Source: Paracoccaceae bacterium (GTDB lineage Bacteria > Pseudomonadota > Alphaproteobacteria > Rhodobacterales > Rhodobacteraceae). From it: a DNA stretch of 64,000 nucleotides. The notes beneath the pieces are model-generated. The model was not told the origin of the DNA. It was given only the letters and a program-made list of their open reading frames with translations, and ran no database searches. A program made the position numbers and the translations under genes. Below are positions 55,282 to 64,000 of this stretch, one piece after another; positions within the stretch are counted from its first letter, which is position 1; each line of letters opens with the position of its first letter. The DNA lies in NCBI GenBank assembly GCA_021296235.1, contig JAGWAS010000003.1, positions 62,001-126,000 on the forward strand, given 5' to 3'.

Positions 55282-56145
55282 CTACGGCGTTTCGAACTTC
55301 TTGATGATGGCCGAGAAATCCAGCCCGGATCCGTTTTCCTCCTCCACGAAAGTCCGGAATATCTCCATGGCGTGCCGACCGATCGGCGTGTCGGCATCGC
55401 ATGAAGTTGCGGCTTCCTGTGACAACCTTAGATCCTTGAGCATTAGGTCGGATGCGAATCCCGGCATGTAGTCATTGTCCGAAGGGGAGTTCGGGCCGAC
55501 ATTTGGCGCCGGGCAGTATTTGTTCAGGCTCCAGCTGAAACCCGAGGAGGTGGACACCACCTCGAACATCTTGTCGCGACTGAGACCGAGGCGGTCGGCG
55601 AGCCCAAAGGCTTCACAGGTAACGATCATCGTTGCACCCAAAATCATGTTGTTGCAGATCTTTGCTGCTTGGCCTGAACCGGCACTGCCGCAATGCACGA
55701 CCCGCCCGCCCATGATTTTCAGGAGCGGAAGGACCAAGTCGAACGCTTCCTGAGTTCCGCCGGCCATGAATGTCAGCGTGCCGGCTTCGGCTCCGGAGAC
55801 ACCGCCGGAAACCGGTGCATCCACGAAGTGCACGAAAGCCGCGCTGGCCTCATCGGCAGCCGCCTTGGCACTTGCGATATCCACGGTTGAGCAATCCAAC
55901 AGAACATTTCCGGCGGACATTTCCGGCATGATTTCCGATACCGCGTTTCGAAGCGAATTTCCGTCAGGGAGCATTGTGATCACGATCTGCCCGTGTCTTG
56001 CGGCCGCAGCGGACGAACCCGCGTCTGTCACGCCGTCGGGGCAGACGGCAGCAATGTCAAATCCCGCGACTTCATGACCGGCTCGGCAAAGGTTCTGTGC
56101 CATGGGGTTGCCCATGTTGCCCAGACCCACAAATCCAATCTTCAA
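55282..56145 (-). CDS. mmsB: 3-hydroxyisobutyrate dehydrogenase
   Basis: 287 residues. NAD-binding GFVGLGNMGNPMAQNL; substrate-binding DAPVSGGVSGAEAGTL; catalytic lysine in GSGQAAKICNNMILG. It oxidises 3-hydroxyisobutyrate to methylmalonate semialdehyde in valine breakdown. It is last in the operon mmsA-acd-hibch-mmsB, overlapping the hydrolase gene by 4 bp. It is convergent with uvrA. Confidence 0.92.
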   Translation of the reverse strand: MKIGFVGLGNMGNPMAQNLCRAGHEVAGFDIAAVCPDGVTDAGSSAAAARHGQIVITMLPDGNSLRNAVSEIMPEMSAGNVLLDCSTVDIASAKAAADEASAAFVHFVDAPVSGGVSGAEAGTLTFMAGGTQEAFDLVLPLLKIMGGRVVHCGSAGSGQAAKICNNMILGATMIVTCEAFGLADRLGLSRDKMFEVVSTSSGFSWSLNKYCPAPNVGPNSPSDNDYMPGFASDLMLKDLRLSQEAATSCDADTPIGRHAMEIFRTFVEEENGSGLDFSAIIKKFETP

Positions 56146-57188
56146 TGTTCTGTCTCCAGTTTGAGTTCCTGGTCGCCAAGCGGTGCCAGCAGGGCATCGG
56201 TCTCAGCTTTCCCAACGCAATCGAGGCCGGAGTGCATCCACCTTGGTTCATTGTCCTTGTCGATGACCAACGCCCTAATGCCCTCAATGAAATCAGTGTG
56301 TTCGACCGAACGGTAGACATAGCGATATTCGAGGGCCAACGCTTGTTCAATCGATATTGAATTCCGCTGCAACCGTATTAACATCAACGCACAAGACATT
56401 GACAATGGTGAGTTTCTTGCAATTGATTTTAGGCAAGTGGTTGCAAATGGCGAACTCTCTTTTTCAAGCGCCAGAACAATCTCGGGCATGGAAGGCAGCG
56501 AAAAAACCCGGTCAATTAGCGCCCGCTCGTCGTCGAGCTTTCGTTCCGAAGGAGGAGGGCAGGCGAAGTCCCCGATCACTTCCACATCGCCGGTCTGCAA
56601 AAATTTGTCGATCAAATCCGGCCACGCAACTTCCGGAACAAAATGATCGGCAAGGCCGGCAATTGTTGCGTCCGTTGGGCCAGCCCGCATTCCGGTAACG
56701 CCCATGCACTCGCCAATGCGTCCCGGTGACCTCGACAAGAGAAAGGAACCGCCAACATCGGGCACGAGCCCGATTGTGCATTCAGGCATGGCGATCCGAC
56801 TGGATTCTCCAATGATTCGATGGCTTGCGTGGCAGCCAACGCCAACTCCACCGCCCATTGTGTAACCTTGCATGAGGCTGACAACGGGCAACGGTGAATT
56901 GGCGATTTTTGCATTCAGCCGATATTCATCGCACCAAAATCGTCGTCCGTATTCAAGATCGCCGGCCATTGCACTCCTGTGCATCTCCACAATGTCGCCC
57001 CCTGCACAAAATGCACGCCTTCCCGCTGCGTCGATGACGATGAGATCCACGGAGCGGATTTTGTTCCAATGATCAATGGCACGTTCAATTTCACCGCACA
57101 TGGAGTAGGTAAGGGCGTTCAGTGCATCGGGTCTAGTCAGAGTTATCCGGCCGACGCGACCTTTTGAGCGAATGTCGATTTCAGTCAT
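56142..57188 (-). CDS. 3-hydroxyisobutyryl-CoA hydrolase (crotonase superfamily)
   Basis: 348 residues, as expected for the HIBCH branch rather than ordinary enoyl-CoA hydratase (about 260). RAFCAGGDIVEMH, MGGGVGVGCHASHRI, MPECTIGLVPDVGGSFLLSRSPG hold the catalytic and oxyanion-hole residues (Glu and Asp in PECTIGLVPDVGG). It releases 3-hydroxyisobutyrate from its CoA ester, substrate for MmsB. Its ATG shares one base with the stop of the dehydrogenase gene. Confidence 0.92.
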   Translation of the reverse strand: MTEIDIRSKGRVGRITLTRPDALNALTYSMCGEIERAIDHWNKIRSVDLIVIDAAGRRAFCAGGDIVEMHRSAMAGDLEYGRRFWCDEYRLNAKIANSPLPVVSLMQGYTMGGGVGVGCHASHRIIGESSRIAMPECTIGLVPDVGGSFLLSRSPGRIGECMGVTGMRAGPTDATIAGLADHFVPEVAWPDLIDKFLQTGDVEVIGDFACPPPSERKLDDERALIDRVFSLPSMPEIVLALEKESSPFATTCLKSIARNSPLSMSCALMLIRLQRNSISIEQALALEYRYVYRSVEHTDFIEGIRALVIDKDNEPRWMHSGLDCVGKAETDALLAPLGDQELKLETEH

Positions 57189-58333
57189 CAGGTGATGCCG
57201 GGCAGGAGTTCGCGCGCGATGATGAGCCGCATGACCTCGTTTGTTCCCTCAAGAATCTGGTGAACCCTCAGATCCCGCACAATCTTCTCAATTCCGTAAT
57301 CGGCGAGATATCCGTAGCCACCGTGCAACTGCAGGCAATCGTTCGCCACCCTGAAACACTTGTCCGTGGCAAACAGTTTGGCCATGGCGCAAAATCGAAC
57401 CCCATCAGCGGACCCCCGGTCAAGTTTCCATGCTGCCAACCGCAACAGGTTCCTTGCGGCCTGCATATCGGTTTCCATGTCCGCAACCCTGAACTGCAGG
57501 GCCTGAAACGCAGCAAGCGGTTTTCCGAATGCCTTTCTTTCCCCCATATGTCCAACCGTCTGGTCCAGAGCGGCCTGAGCACCGCCCAACGAGCAGGATG
57601 AAATGTTCAGGCGGCCACCGTCGAGACCCGCCATGGCGTGGCGAAATCCCTGGCCCTCGGTACCAAGGAGATTGGCCGCATCAACATGGCAGGAATCAAG
57701 GTTGACTTGTCTGGTAGGTTGGGACCGCCAACCCATTTTGTCCTCAAGCGCCCCGAAACTTAGCCCCGGGGTGCCCGCGTCGACAATGATCGCGGAAATG
57801 CCGCCCGTTCCGGGTTCACCTGTCCGGCAAAAAACAAGATATGAGTCGGAATAGCCTCCGCCAGAGATAAAGGACTTGCTTCCGGTCAAGAGCCAGCCGT
57901 CACTGGTGCGTTCGGCTGTTGTGCGCAATGCTGCTGCATCGGAGCCCGAACCGGGCTCGGTCAAACAGAATGAAAACACCCTTTCCATGGACAATGCACC
58001 GGGCATGTAGCGCCGCTTGAGGTCTTCAGACCCAAATGCGTCAATCATCCAGGTGCAGAGGTTATGGATTGAAAGAAATGCAGCGACCGAAGGACAGGAG
58101 CGTGACAACGCCTCAAATATGAAGGTTCCGTCCAATCGGGAAAGCCCGGCGCCGCCGGACGCTTCAGCCACGGAGATCCCACCCAGCCCGTGTTCTCCCG
58201 CGGCCGTCCACAGCTCCCTCGGAATGGTGCCTTCCCGTTCCCAATCCCGCGCATGAGGCGCAATCCGCTCGCCTCCGAATGCAAGCGCCATGTCCTGAAT
58301 TGCGTATTGGGTATCCGTGGGTTCAAAATCCAT
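57188..58333 (-). CDS. Acyl-CoA dehydrogenase, probably isobutyryl-CoA dehydrogenase
   Basis: 381 residues. FCLTEPGSGSDAAALRT and KSFISGGGYSDSYLV bind FAD; the C-terminal YGYLADYGIEKIVRDLRVHQILEGTNEVMRLIIAREL includes the catalytic Glu (in EGTNE). Similarity to ACAD8-type enzymes and its position between mmsA and the hydrolase gene support isobutyryl-CoA as substrate, the second step of valine catabolism. No separate enoyl-CoA hydratase for methacrylyl-CoA is in this operon. Confidence 0.9.
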   Translation of the reverse strand: MDFEPTDTQYAIQDMALAFGGERIAPHARDWEREGTIPRELWTAAGEHGLGGISVAEASGGAGLSRLDGTFIFEALSRSCPSVAAFLSIHNLCTWMIDAFGSEDLKRRYMPGALSMERVFSFCLTEPGSGSDAAALRTTAERTSDGWLLTGSKSFISGGGYSDSYLVFCRTGEPGTGGISAIIVDAGTPGLSFGALEDKMGWRSQPTRQVNLDSCHVDAANLLGTEGQGFRHAMAGLDGGRLNISSCSLGGAQAALDQTVGHMGERKAFGKPLAAFQALQFRVADMETDMQAARNLLRLAAWKLDRGSADGVRFCAMAKLFATDKCFRVANDCLQLHGGYGYLADYGIEKIVRDLRVHQILEGTNEVMRLIIARELLPGIT

Positions 58334-58349
58334 CAGATCATCCGATCCG

Positions 58350-59849
58350 TTACTCCATGGACTGGAAGTTCAAAATGGCACCTTCCTTGATGCCGGATGG
58401 CCAGCGGGAGGTAACCGTTTTGGTCCTGGTGTAGAACCGGAATGCATCCGGGCCATGCTGATTGAGGTCTCCGAAGGCGGATTTCTTCCAGCCTCCGAAT
58501 GTATGGTAGGCCAGTGGAACCGGGATCGGAACGTTGATCCCGATCATGCCGATATTGATTCGATTGGCAAAATCCCTGGCAGTGTCGCCGTCGCGGGTAA
58601 AAATTGCCACGCCGTTGCCGTATTCGTGATCCTGTGCATATCCAAGGGCCTCTTCATACGAGCTGGCCCGGACCGTGGACAGGACCGGTCCGAAAATTTC
58701 GGTTTTGTAGATGTCCATGTCGGTGGTTACCCGATCGAAGAGGTGCGGCCCGACAAAAAACCCGTTTTCGTAACCCTGCAGGCTGAAGTTCCGACTGTCG
58801 ACAACAAGGTCCGCTCCCTGTTTGATGCCAGATTCAATCAAGCCCAGAACACGTTGTTTTGCATCGCCGGTTATCAGAGGTCCGTAGTCGAGTTCATCTC
58901 CGGCTGTGTATGGCCCAATTCGCAACCCTTCAATCTTTGGAACAAGTCTCTCCACAAGGGCATCAGCAGTGCCTTCGCCGACAGGAACCGCAACCGAAAC
59001 GGCCATGCATCGTTCGCCCGCAGCGCCATAGCCGGATCCGACCAGCGCGTCTGCGGCCTGATCCAAGTCCGCGTCCGGCATCACGATCATGTGGTTCTTT
59101 GCTCCGCCGAAACATTGCACACGTTTGCCGTGGGCGCATCCGGTTGCATAAATATACTCTGCGATCGGAGTTGAACCGACAAATCCAACGGCTGCGATAC
59201 CGTCATGTTGCAGTATTGCGTCCACAGCTTCCTTGTCGCCATGCACGACCTGCAGGATTCCTTCCGGTGCTCCGGCCTCAACCATCAGTTCGGCGAGCAT
59301 GTTTGGAACTGATGGGTCGCGCTCAGACGGTTTCAGGATGAATGCGTTTCCGCAGGCAAGGGCGGGGGCAAACTTCCACATTGGGATCATTGCCGGAAAG
59401 TTGAAGGGCGTGATGCCGGCAACGACGCCGAGAGATTGCCGCATGGAGTACATGTCAATCCCCGGTCCGGCGCTGTCGGTGTAGTCACCCTTGAGAAGTT
59501 GCGGGGCGCCGATGCAGAACTCAACGACTTCAAGGCCGCGTTGAATGTCTCCCTTGGCATCCGGCAGTGTCTTCCCATGCTCCGAAGACAATGCCGTTGC
59601 AAGCTTGTCCATGTCCCGCTGAAGCAGGCGCACGAATTCCATCATGACCCTTGCTCGACGTTGTGGATTCATGGCGGCCCACGAAGGTTGGGCCCTCTTT
59701 GCAAAACCGACCGCAGCATCCACCTCCTCTGCATTGGCCATTGGCACCTTGGCCTGCACGTCGCCTGTTGCCGGATTGAAGATATCGCCGAACCGACCGG
59801 AACGGCCTTCAACCTGTTTTCCGTTGATGAAATGTGTCAGCGTCTGCAT
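58350..59849 (-). CDS. mmsA: Methylmalonate-semialdehyde dehydrogenase (acylating)
   Basis: 499 residues of the aldehyde dehydrogenase superfamily. VVAGITPFNFPAMIPMWKFAPALACGNAFILKPSERDPS, FVGSTPIAEYIY and the catalytic cysteine in GAAGERCMAVSVAV are the MmsA blocks. It makes propionyl-CoA from methylmalonate semialdehyde. The ATG at 59849 follows AGAGGA by 7 nt. The frame stays open a further 281 codons upstream, antisense to coaD, but that part has no family similarity. It is first of the valine-catabolic operon. Confidence 0.95.
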   Translation of the reverse strand: MQTLTHFINGKQVEGRSGRFGDIFNPATGDVQAKVPMANAEEVDAAVGFAKRAQPSWAAMNPQRRARVMMEFVRLLQRDMDKLATALSSEHGKTLPDAKGDIQRGLEVVEFCIGAPQLLKGDYTDSAGPGIDMYSMRQSLGVVAGITPFNFPAMIPMWKFAPALACGNAFILKPSERDPSVPNMLAELMVEAGAPEGILQVVHGDKEAVDAILQHDGIAAVGFVGSTPIAEYIYATGCAHGKRVQCFGGAKNHMIVMPDADLDQAADALVGSGYGAAGERCMAVSVAVPVGEGTADALVERLVPKIEGLRIGPYTAGDELDYGPLITGDAKQRVLGLIESGIKQGADLVVDSRNFSLQGYENGFFVGPHLFDRVTTDMDIYKTEIFGPVLSTVRASSYEEALGYAQDHEYGNGVAIFTRDGDTARDFANRINIGMIGINVPIPVPLAYHTFGGWKKSAFGDLNQHGPDAFRFYTRTKTVTSRWPSGIKEGAILNFQSME

Positions 59850-60167
59850 TTGCTGTCCTCTGAATGCGAGGGGTCGATGCAGCACTTGCGTTCGGCCCCG
59901 AAACCGTATCGGCCAAATCTTGCCGAACAAAACCCAACTATCAATCCTTGCAGCCTTCGACAATCTTTCCGGTCCGCCAGTTGCAGCAATGGATGCCGGA
60001 ATTGGCAATTCAGTCAGGCCCGTGCCGAAACGAAGACTGCAATAGTCCTTGCAAATGTCGCCGGGTCGGACATAACAACACCGCCTTGCCTGCAGGCAAA
60101 TGGGTTTTTCCGGCACGGAGCGGCCGAAAACGATCCCGTCCATGCGACAGAAGGAGAGGAACTGGCA
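59850..60167. other. mmsA-coaD divergent spacer
   Basis: 318 bp between divergent genes, expected to carry both promoters. Open frames run through it on both strands (extensions of mmsA and coaD), without family signal. No good promoter or operator was identified. Confidence 0.4.
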
Positions 60168-60665
60168 ATGCGGACTGGCCTCTATCCCGGCACTTTTGAT
60201 CCGATGACCTTGGGTCATCTCGACATAATTAGGCGCGCCTGCTCGCTGGTTGATCGTCTTGTGGTCGGTGTCGCAATGAACATGGAAAAATCCCCGCTGT
60301 TCGAACTGGAAGAGCGCGTTGCAATGGTTGAGGCGGAGGCTGCCCTGCTTCAGAAGGAAACCGGAACCTCCATTACCGCCCATCCGTTCGAGAACCTTCT
60401 CATTGATTGCGCCAATGAGGTGGGAGCAAGCGTAATTATCAGAGGATTGAGGGCAGTGTCGGATTTTGAGTATGAGTACCAGATGGTTGGAATGAACCGC
60501 GCATTGGAGTCGGGCGTTGAGACCGTCTTTCTGATGGCCGATGCCAAATGCCAGGTGATCGCTTCCAAGCTGGTGAAGGAGATCGCGAGGTTGGGAGGCG
60601 ACATCTCGACTTTTGTTTCGCCGCAGGTTGAGTCTTCGGTCAGACAAAAATTCGTGACTGGATAG
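60168..60665 (+). CDS. coaD: CoaD, phosphopantetheine adenylyltransferase
   Basis: 165 residues. LYPGTFDPMTLGHLDIIRRA holds the HxGH-type motif (TLGH, H17); VSDFEYEYQMVGMNRAL and the late SSKLVKEIARLGGDISTFVSP-type block complete it. It adenylylates 4'-phosphopantetheine in CoA synthesis. The ATG at 60168 follows AAGGAGAGG; a longer open frame upstream is not coding. Confidence 0.96.
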   Translation: MRTGLYPGTFDPMTLGHLDIIRRACSLVDRLVVGVAMNMEKSPLFELEERVAMVEAEAALLQKETGTSITAHPFENLLIDCANEVGASVIIRGLRAVSDFEYEYQMVGMNRALESGVETVFLMADAKCQVIASKLVKEIARLGGDISTFVSPQVESSVRQKFVTG

Positions 60666-60793
60666 GGTTGGGTGGATACACACCTTGTCCAATCATGTAT
60701 TGCACCCTGCAAGGGGTTTCCGTGCGGGAAACACTCGGAACTGCACAAGGATGCGACATGACCCTTGGACGGGATCAAACATGGAGAGTGGTA

Positions 60794-61387
60794 ATGCGAT
60801 TGATTGCGGTTGTGCTCACGGCTGTGCTTGCATCGGGAAACGCTTTTGCGGAGGACGGAAACATTCTGAACATTGAATTGGCTGACAACGTCGGCGCAAA
60901 AAAGGGCACGATTCAAATTGAGTTGTTGCCGGAAATTGCTCCGGGCCACGTTGAGAGGGTAAAACAGTTGGCGAATGAAGGACACTATGACGGGGTGGTA
61001 TTCCACCGGGTCATAGATGGGTTCATGGCCCAAACCGGTGATGTCAAATTCGGAACCATCGAAAGTAGCAAACGGCAATATGTCGGCATGGGCGGATCGG
61101 ACTTGCCTGATTTGAAGCAGGAATTCACCGACACGCCATTTCTGCGGGGAACGGTGGCAATGGCGCGTGCTCAGGATCCCGACAGCGCGAATTCGCAGTT
61201 CTTCATAATGTTCGGCGAGGCGCCGTTCCTCAACAACAATTACACTGTGTTTGGACGGGTTTTGGTAGGGTTGGATATTGTCGATTCGATCAAGAGGGGA
61301 GATCCAAACAGGAACGGGTCTGTGGCAAATCCAGACTACATGTCAAAGGTTTGGGTCGGACAGTTGATGAGTTCCGGCAAACCGTAG
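60794..61387 (+). CDS. Periplasmic cyclophilin-type peptidyl-prolyl isomerase
   Basis: 197 residues with a signal peptide (RLIAVVLTAVLASGNAFA, cleaved before ED). The cyclophilin core has VVFHRVIDGFMAQTGD, then GTVAMARAQDPDSANSQFFIMF and FGRVLVGLDIVDSI, keeping the active-site Arg, Phe and Gln. The ATG at 60794 lies 7 nt after GGAG; an in-frame ATG at 60758 is less likely. It catalyses proline isomerisation in the periplasm. It follows coaD by 128 bp and precedes the DUF3179 gene. Confidence 0.92.
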   Translation: MRLIAVVLTAVLASGNAFAEDGNILNIELADNVGAKKGTIQIELLPEIAPGHVERVKQLANEGHYDGVVFHRVIDGFMAQTGDVKFGTIESSKRQYVGMGGSDLPDLKQEFTDTPFLRGTVAMARAQDPDSANSQFFIMFGEAPFLNNNYTVFGRVLVGLDIVDSIKRGDPNRNGSVANPDYMSKVWVGQLMSSGKP

Positions 61388-61404
61388 GATTGATTGCAGC
61401 CGGT

Positions 61405-62394
61405 ATGATGAAGCAGGTAACGGCAGGTGCTGCACTACTTCGGACGGCAGCCGTTTGCCTGACTGCATGTGCGGCTTCAGCCCAACCGGAATCTTGGCAA
61501 GCGGAATGGCCGGCCACCGATTTCTCAATCAGTTTGGTTGATTTTTCTGAGATTGTTTCGGGTGGACCGCCGAAGGATGGCATTCCGGCCATCAACAACC
61601 CAAGTTTTCTGCAGGCTGCGGACGAGCGGCGACTTTCGCAGCGCGAGCCCGTTATGACCCTCGAAATTTCAGGGGAAGTGCCGAGGGCCTATCCAATTCG
61701 CTATCTGCTTTGGCATGAAATCATCAATGACACGGTGGGCGAAACGCCGGTTGCGGTAACATATTGTCCGCTGTGCAATTCTGGAATCGTGTTTGACCGA
61801 AGAGTGGGTAACGGTGCGCCACTGACATTTGGTGTAACCGGCAAACTCCGGCATTCCGACATGATCATGTTTGACAGGCAGACCGAGAGTTGGTGGCAGC
61901 AAGCGGTGGGTGAAGGCATAGTCGGTGAACATGCGGGCAGGGCACTCAAGGAGTTGCCGGCATGGACCGAGAGTTGGGAACAGTTCGTTGGACGCAACCC
62001 TGACGGATTGGTGATGGATGAACCGGAGCATCACCGAAGCTATGGTTCAAATCCATACCGGCAATACGATACCTCAGAACGGCCGTTTCTCTATTTCGGG
62101 GAGAACCCCCCATTCGAAATTCACCCGCTGTCGCGGGTGGTCAGGGTGGAAAACCGGGCGTGGCCGTTGGAGCGATTGCGCAATGCGGGGACTCTGACGG
62201 AGCATGGGTTGGAGTTTTCCTGGACGCACGGGCAGGCGTCACCCTTGGACACGCGAAGCATTGCCGACGGGCGGGACATTGGAATGGTCAGGGTCAGGGA
62301 CACAGGAAGCCGGTTGGATGTTGCCCATGATGTCATGTTTGCATTTGCCTTTCATGCCTTCCATTCTGACGGTGAGTGGATGTTGGGGAACTGA
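61405..62394 (+). CDS. DUF3179 domain protein, secreted
   Basis: 329 residues with a signal sequence (TAGAALLRTAAVCLTACAASA). DUF3179 core: RAYPIRYLLWHEIINDTVGETPVAVTYCPLCNSGIVFDRRV, FGVTGKLRHSDMIMFDRQTESWWQQ and PYRQYDTSERPFLYFG. The CPLCN motif is invariant in the family and suggests metal or redox chemistry, but no function is established. It starts 17 bp after the cyclophilin gene. The 3' end is 18 bp from the convergent tyrS. Confidence 0.88.
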   Translation: MMKQVTAGAALLRTAAVCLTACAASAQPESWQAEWPATDFSISLVDFSEIVSGGPPKDGIPAINNPSFLQAADERRLSQREPVMTLEISGEVPRAYPIRYLLWHEIINDTVGETPVAVTYCPLCNSGIVFDRRVGNGAPLTFGVTGKLRHSDMIMFDRQTESWWQQAVGEGIVGEHAGRALKELPAWTESWEQFVGRNPDGLVMDEPEHHRSYGSNPYRQYDTSERPFLYFGENPPFEIHPLSRVVRVENRAWPLERLRNAGTLTEHGLEFSWTHGQASPLDTRSIADGRDIGMVRVRDTGSRLDVAHDVMFAFAFHAFHSDGEWMLGN

Positions 62395-62412
62395 ATTTTG
62401 ACTGATCCGGTT

Positions 62413-63672
62413 TCAGCTAAATTCCCTGACAATCATCGCATGGCGCTTGCGGCCAGCTGACAGTTTTACCGGGCTGTTGAGATCCGAAGGCAAAATCAGG
62501 AAAGAAACATCCTTAACCAATTCGCCATTTATGCGCACGGCACCGGAGGCGACCATGCGCCGCGCGTCCTTGCCTGATTTTGCGAGCTCCGCCACCAACA
62601 GAGCACGGGTAACGGCAATTCCACCACCGGTCAGGTTTGATTCCGGAATTTTGTAGGTTGGCAACCCCTTGCTGTCGCCTCCCAATTCAAAAACCTCCCT
62701 TGCCGTTCTCTCTGCACCCTGCGCGTTCTTGGTTCCGTGTGCCAAGGCTGTAACTGCGTTTGCCAGAACGGCCTTGGCGTGATTTGCCTCGGTTTCCCGC
62801 AATTCACCAAGCCGCCGGCACTCATCAATGTCCAATTCAGTGAACATGGCAAGCAGCCGACCGACATCCGGGTCGGGGACGTTGCGCCAGTACTGCCAAA
62901 AATCGTAAGGCGTAAACATGTCCTCATTCAGCCAAACCGCCCCGCCGATTGTCTTTCCCATTTTTCGGCCATCGGACATCGTAAGAAGTGGCGTTGTCAA
63001 TCCGAAGGTTCGGGATCCCTCAATGCGCCTAACCAGGTCAACCCCGTTGACGATGTTGCCCCACTGATCCGATCCGCCCATCTGAAGTTGGCAGCCGTGC
63101 TTCCTGTTGAGGGTCAGGAAGTCGTAGGATTGAAGAATCATGTAGTTGAATTCAAGAAACGACAATGATTGTTCCCGTTCAAGCCGGGATTTGACCGAGT
63201 CGAATGCCAGCATCCGGTTCACCGAAAAATGGCGTCCGACATCTCGCAGAAAGGGGATGTAGCTGAGGTTGTCGAGCCATTCGGCATTGTCTACCATCAA
63301 CGCATCAGTCGTTCCGTCACCAAACTTCAGATAACGCGAAAACACTTGGTTCAAGCCCGAAATGTTGGCTTGAATCTGCTCATCAGTCAGCAACGGGCGC
63401 TGGTCAGCCCGGAATGAGGGATCTCCGATTTTTGTGGTTCCGCCCCCAATCAGGATAATGGGTTTGTGCCCTGTCCTTTGGAGCCAGCGAAGCATCATTA
63501 TCTGAACCAAGCTGCCAACATGAAGGGACTTCGCCGTGGCGTCGAATCCGATGTAGGCCGGAACGAGACCGGATCGAAGCGCTTGGTCCAACTGTTCGGT
63601 GTCGGTGCAAGCGTCGACAAGTCCCCGTTCTGTCAGGACGGAAAGGAATTCGGATTTGGGTTTCCTGTTCAT
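62413..63672 (-). CDS. tyrS: Tyrosyl-tRNA synthetase
   Basis: 419 residues of class I aminoacyl-tRNA synthetases. [17 protein letters not shown] holds the HIGH-like site, [18 protein letters not shown] the tyrosine/ATP pocket, and [15 protein letters not shown] the KMSKS-like loop. An S4 domain ([31 protein letters not shown]) ends the protein. The ATG at 63672 begins the family domain; upstream open codons are antisense to anmK. It is divergent from anmK. Confidence 0.97.
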   Translation of the reverse strand: MNRKPKSEFLSVLTERGLVDACTDTEQLDQALRSGLVPAYIGFDATAKSLHVGSLVQIMMLRWLQRTGHKPIILIGGGTTKIGDPSFRADQRPLLTDEQIQANISGLNQVFSRYLKFGDGTTDALMVDNAEWLDNLSYIPFLRDVGRHFSVNRMLAFDSVKSRLEREQSLSFLEFNYMILQSYDFLTLNRKHGCQLQMGGSDQWGNIVNGVDLVRRIEGSRTFGLTTPLLTMSDGRKMGKTIGGAVWLNEDMFTPYDFWQYWRNVPDPDVGRLLAMFTELDIDECRRLGELRETEANHAKAVLANAVTALAHGTKNAQGAERTAREVFELGGDSKGLPTYKIPESNLTGGGIAVTRALLVAELAKSGKDARRMVASGAVRINGELVKDVSFLILPSDLNSPVKLSAGRKRHAMIVREFS

Positions 63673-63738
63673 GTCAATCCGGTCTGGCGCGCTGCTGAAG
63701 CGTCCAATACTAACAGTCTTGTCGGGAAGGAAGGTGGA

Positions 63739-64000
63739 ATGTCCGGACATCAAGAGAATTGGACGGTGGGATGCATGTCCGGCACTTCGGTCGACGGCGT
63801 CGATGTTGCCGCGGTTGCAACCGACGGGACCAAAATCCAGAAGTTGGGCGCTACGCACTATCGGAGTTTCTCGCCGAAGGAGCGAACGACGATCATGAAT
63901 GCGTTCGGTTGCTGGCAGGGCGACGGTCCGGTTGCGGCTGCCGAAGCGGTCGTCGAGGCAGCCCATCGATCAGCCTTGCGCGATTTCATGCCTGGAGCAA
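63739..64000 (+). CDS. anmK: AnmK, anhydro-N-acetylmuramic acid kinase, N-terminal part (partial)
   Basis: The ORF starts at ATG 63739 and is open to the window end (87 codons). [21 protein letters not shown] is the AnmK phosphate-binding signature (GTSxDGxDxA). AnmK phosphorylates and opens recycled 1,6-anhydro-MurNAc, making MurNAc-6-phosphate for peptidoglycan recycling. It is divergent from tyrS. The rest lies outside the window. Confidence 0.93.
   Translation, partial: MSGHQENWTVGCMSGTSVDGVDVAAVATDGTKIQKLGATHYRSFSPKERTTIMNAFGCWQGDGPVAAAEAVVEAAHRSALRDFMPGA

Noticed and set aside
59850..60692. Long upstream extension of mmsA (frame open for 281 further codons on the minus strand)
   Set aside because: The extension lies antisense to coaD and has no family similarity; the ATG at 59849 has a good ribosome site and gives the normal MmsA length.
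1..64000. CRISPR arrays, insertion sequences, prophage and rRNA genes
   Set aside because: No regularly spaced repeats, transposase, integrase, phage structural gene or rRNA sequence was seen on reading the window; a systematic search was not possible.

Overview
The window is a chromosomal segment of an alphaproteobacterium, most like Rhodobacterales or a close relative. This is inferred from gene families and order: tyrS divergent from anmK, hisI beside an IscU-like scaffold gene, gmk–gamma-carbonic anhydrase–DUF3553, olsB–olsA, a class II DAHP synthase, and LexA sites of the alphaproteobacterial form GTTC-N7-GTTC. Base composition looks to be in the mid-50s % GC by eye. No insertion sequence, prophage, CRISPR array or rRNA operon was seen. 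Start codons are often TTG or GTG, and many genes overlap their operon partner by exactly 4 bp.

Layout. 0-4.2 kb: the 3' end of queA, an MFS carrier, an HNH protein, a YqaA-like/DsbB pair and a membrane protein. 4.9-8.0 kb: tRNA-Leu(CAA), the molybdate transporter modABC, and a tRNA-Leu(UAA) gene split in its anticodon loop by a 216-nt group I intron. 8.0-18.7 kb: a branched-chain-type ABC transporter (livKGFHM) running into a dimethylglycine-dehydrogenase-like flavoprotein and a MocA-like nucleotidyltransferase, with a PQQ-type sugar dehydrogenase and a GlxA-type regulator beyond. 19.2-23.7 kb: class II DAHP synthase, ornithine-lipid synthesis (olsB, olsA), and gmk with two small partners. 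24.0-28.2 kb: trmJ, ctaA, an M32 carboxypeptidase and an enoyl-CoA hydratase. 28.7-36.4 kb: rplM-rpsI, a decayed znuA, argC, ccmE-ccmF-ccmH, a second enoyl-CoA hydratase and a methyltransferase. 36.4-40.2 kb: ispH, an M20 dipeptidase and mnmA. 41.3-55.3 kb: much DNA metabolism (ligA, recG, gyrA, ssb, uvrA) with an Fe-S scaffold gene, hisI, gluQ and a methyltransferase between. 55.3-59.8 kb: a four-gene valine-catabolic operon. 60.2-64 kb: coaD, a periplasmic cyclophilin, a DUF3179 protein, tyrS and the start of anmK.

Most of the window is housekeeping. Three things stand out. (1) The group I intron in tRNA-Leu(UAA), with a complete conserved core. (2) A LexA-box promoter at 45.6 kb that points at no annotated gene but at a 37-codon ORF encoding a predicted single-pass membrane peptide, a candidate SOS-induced membrane microprotein. 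(3) The transporter/dimethylglycine-dehydrogenase/GlxA locus, which may form an uptake and catabolic module for a methylated glycine derivative. Several spacers of 0.4-1.1 kb carry no intact gene, and one holds a znuA pseudogene with two in-frame stops and a frameshift, so the genome appears to be losing genes.
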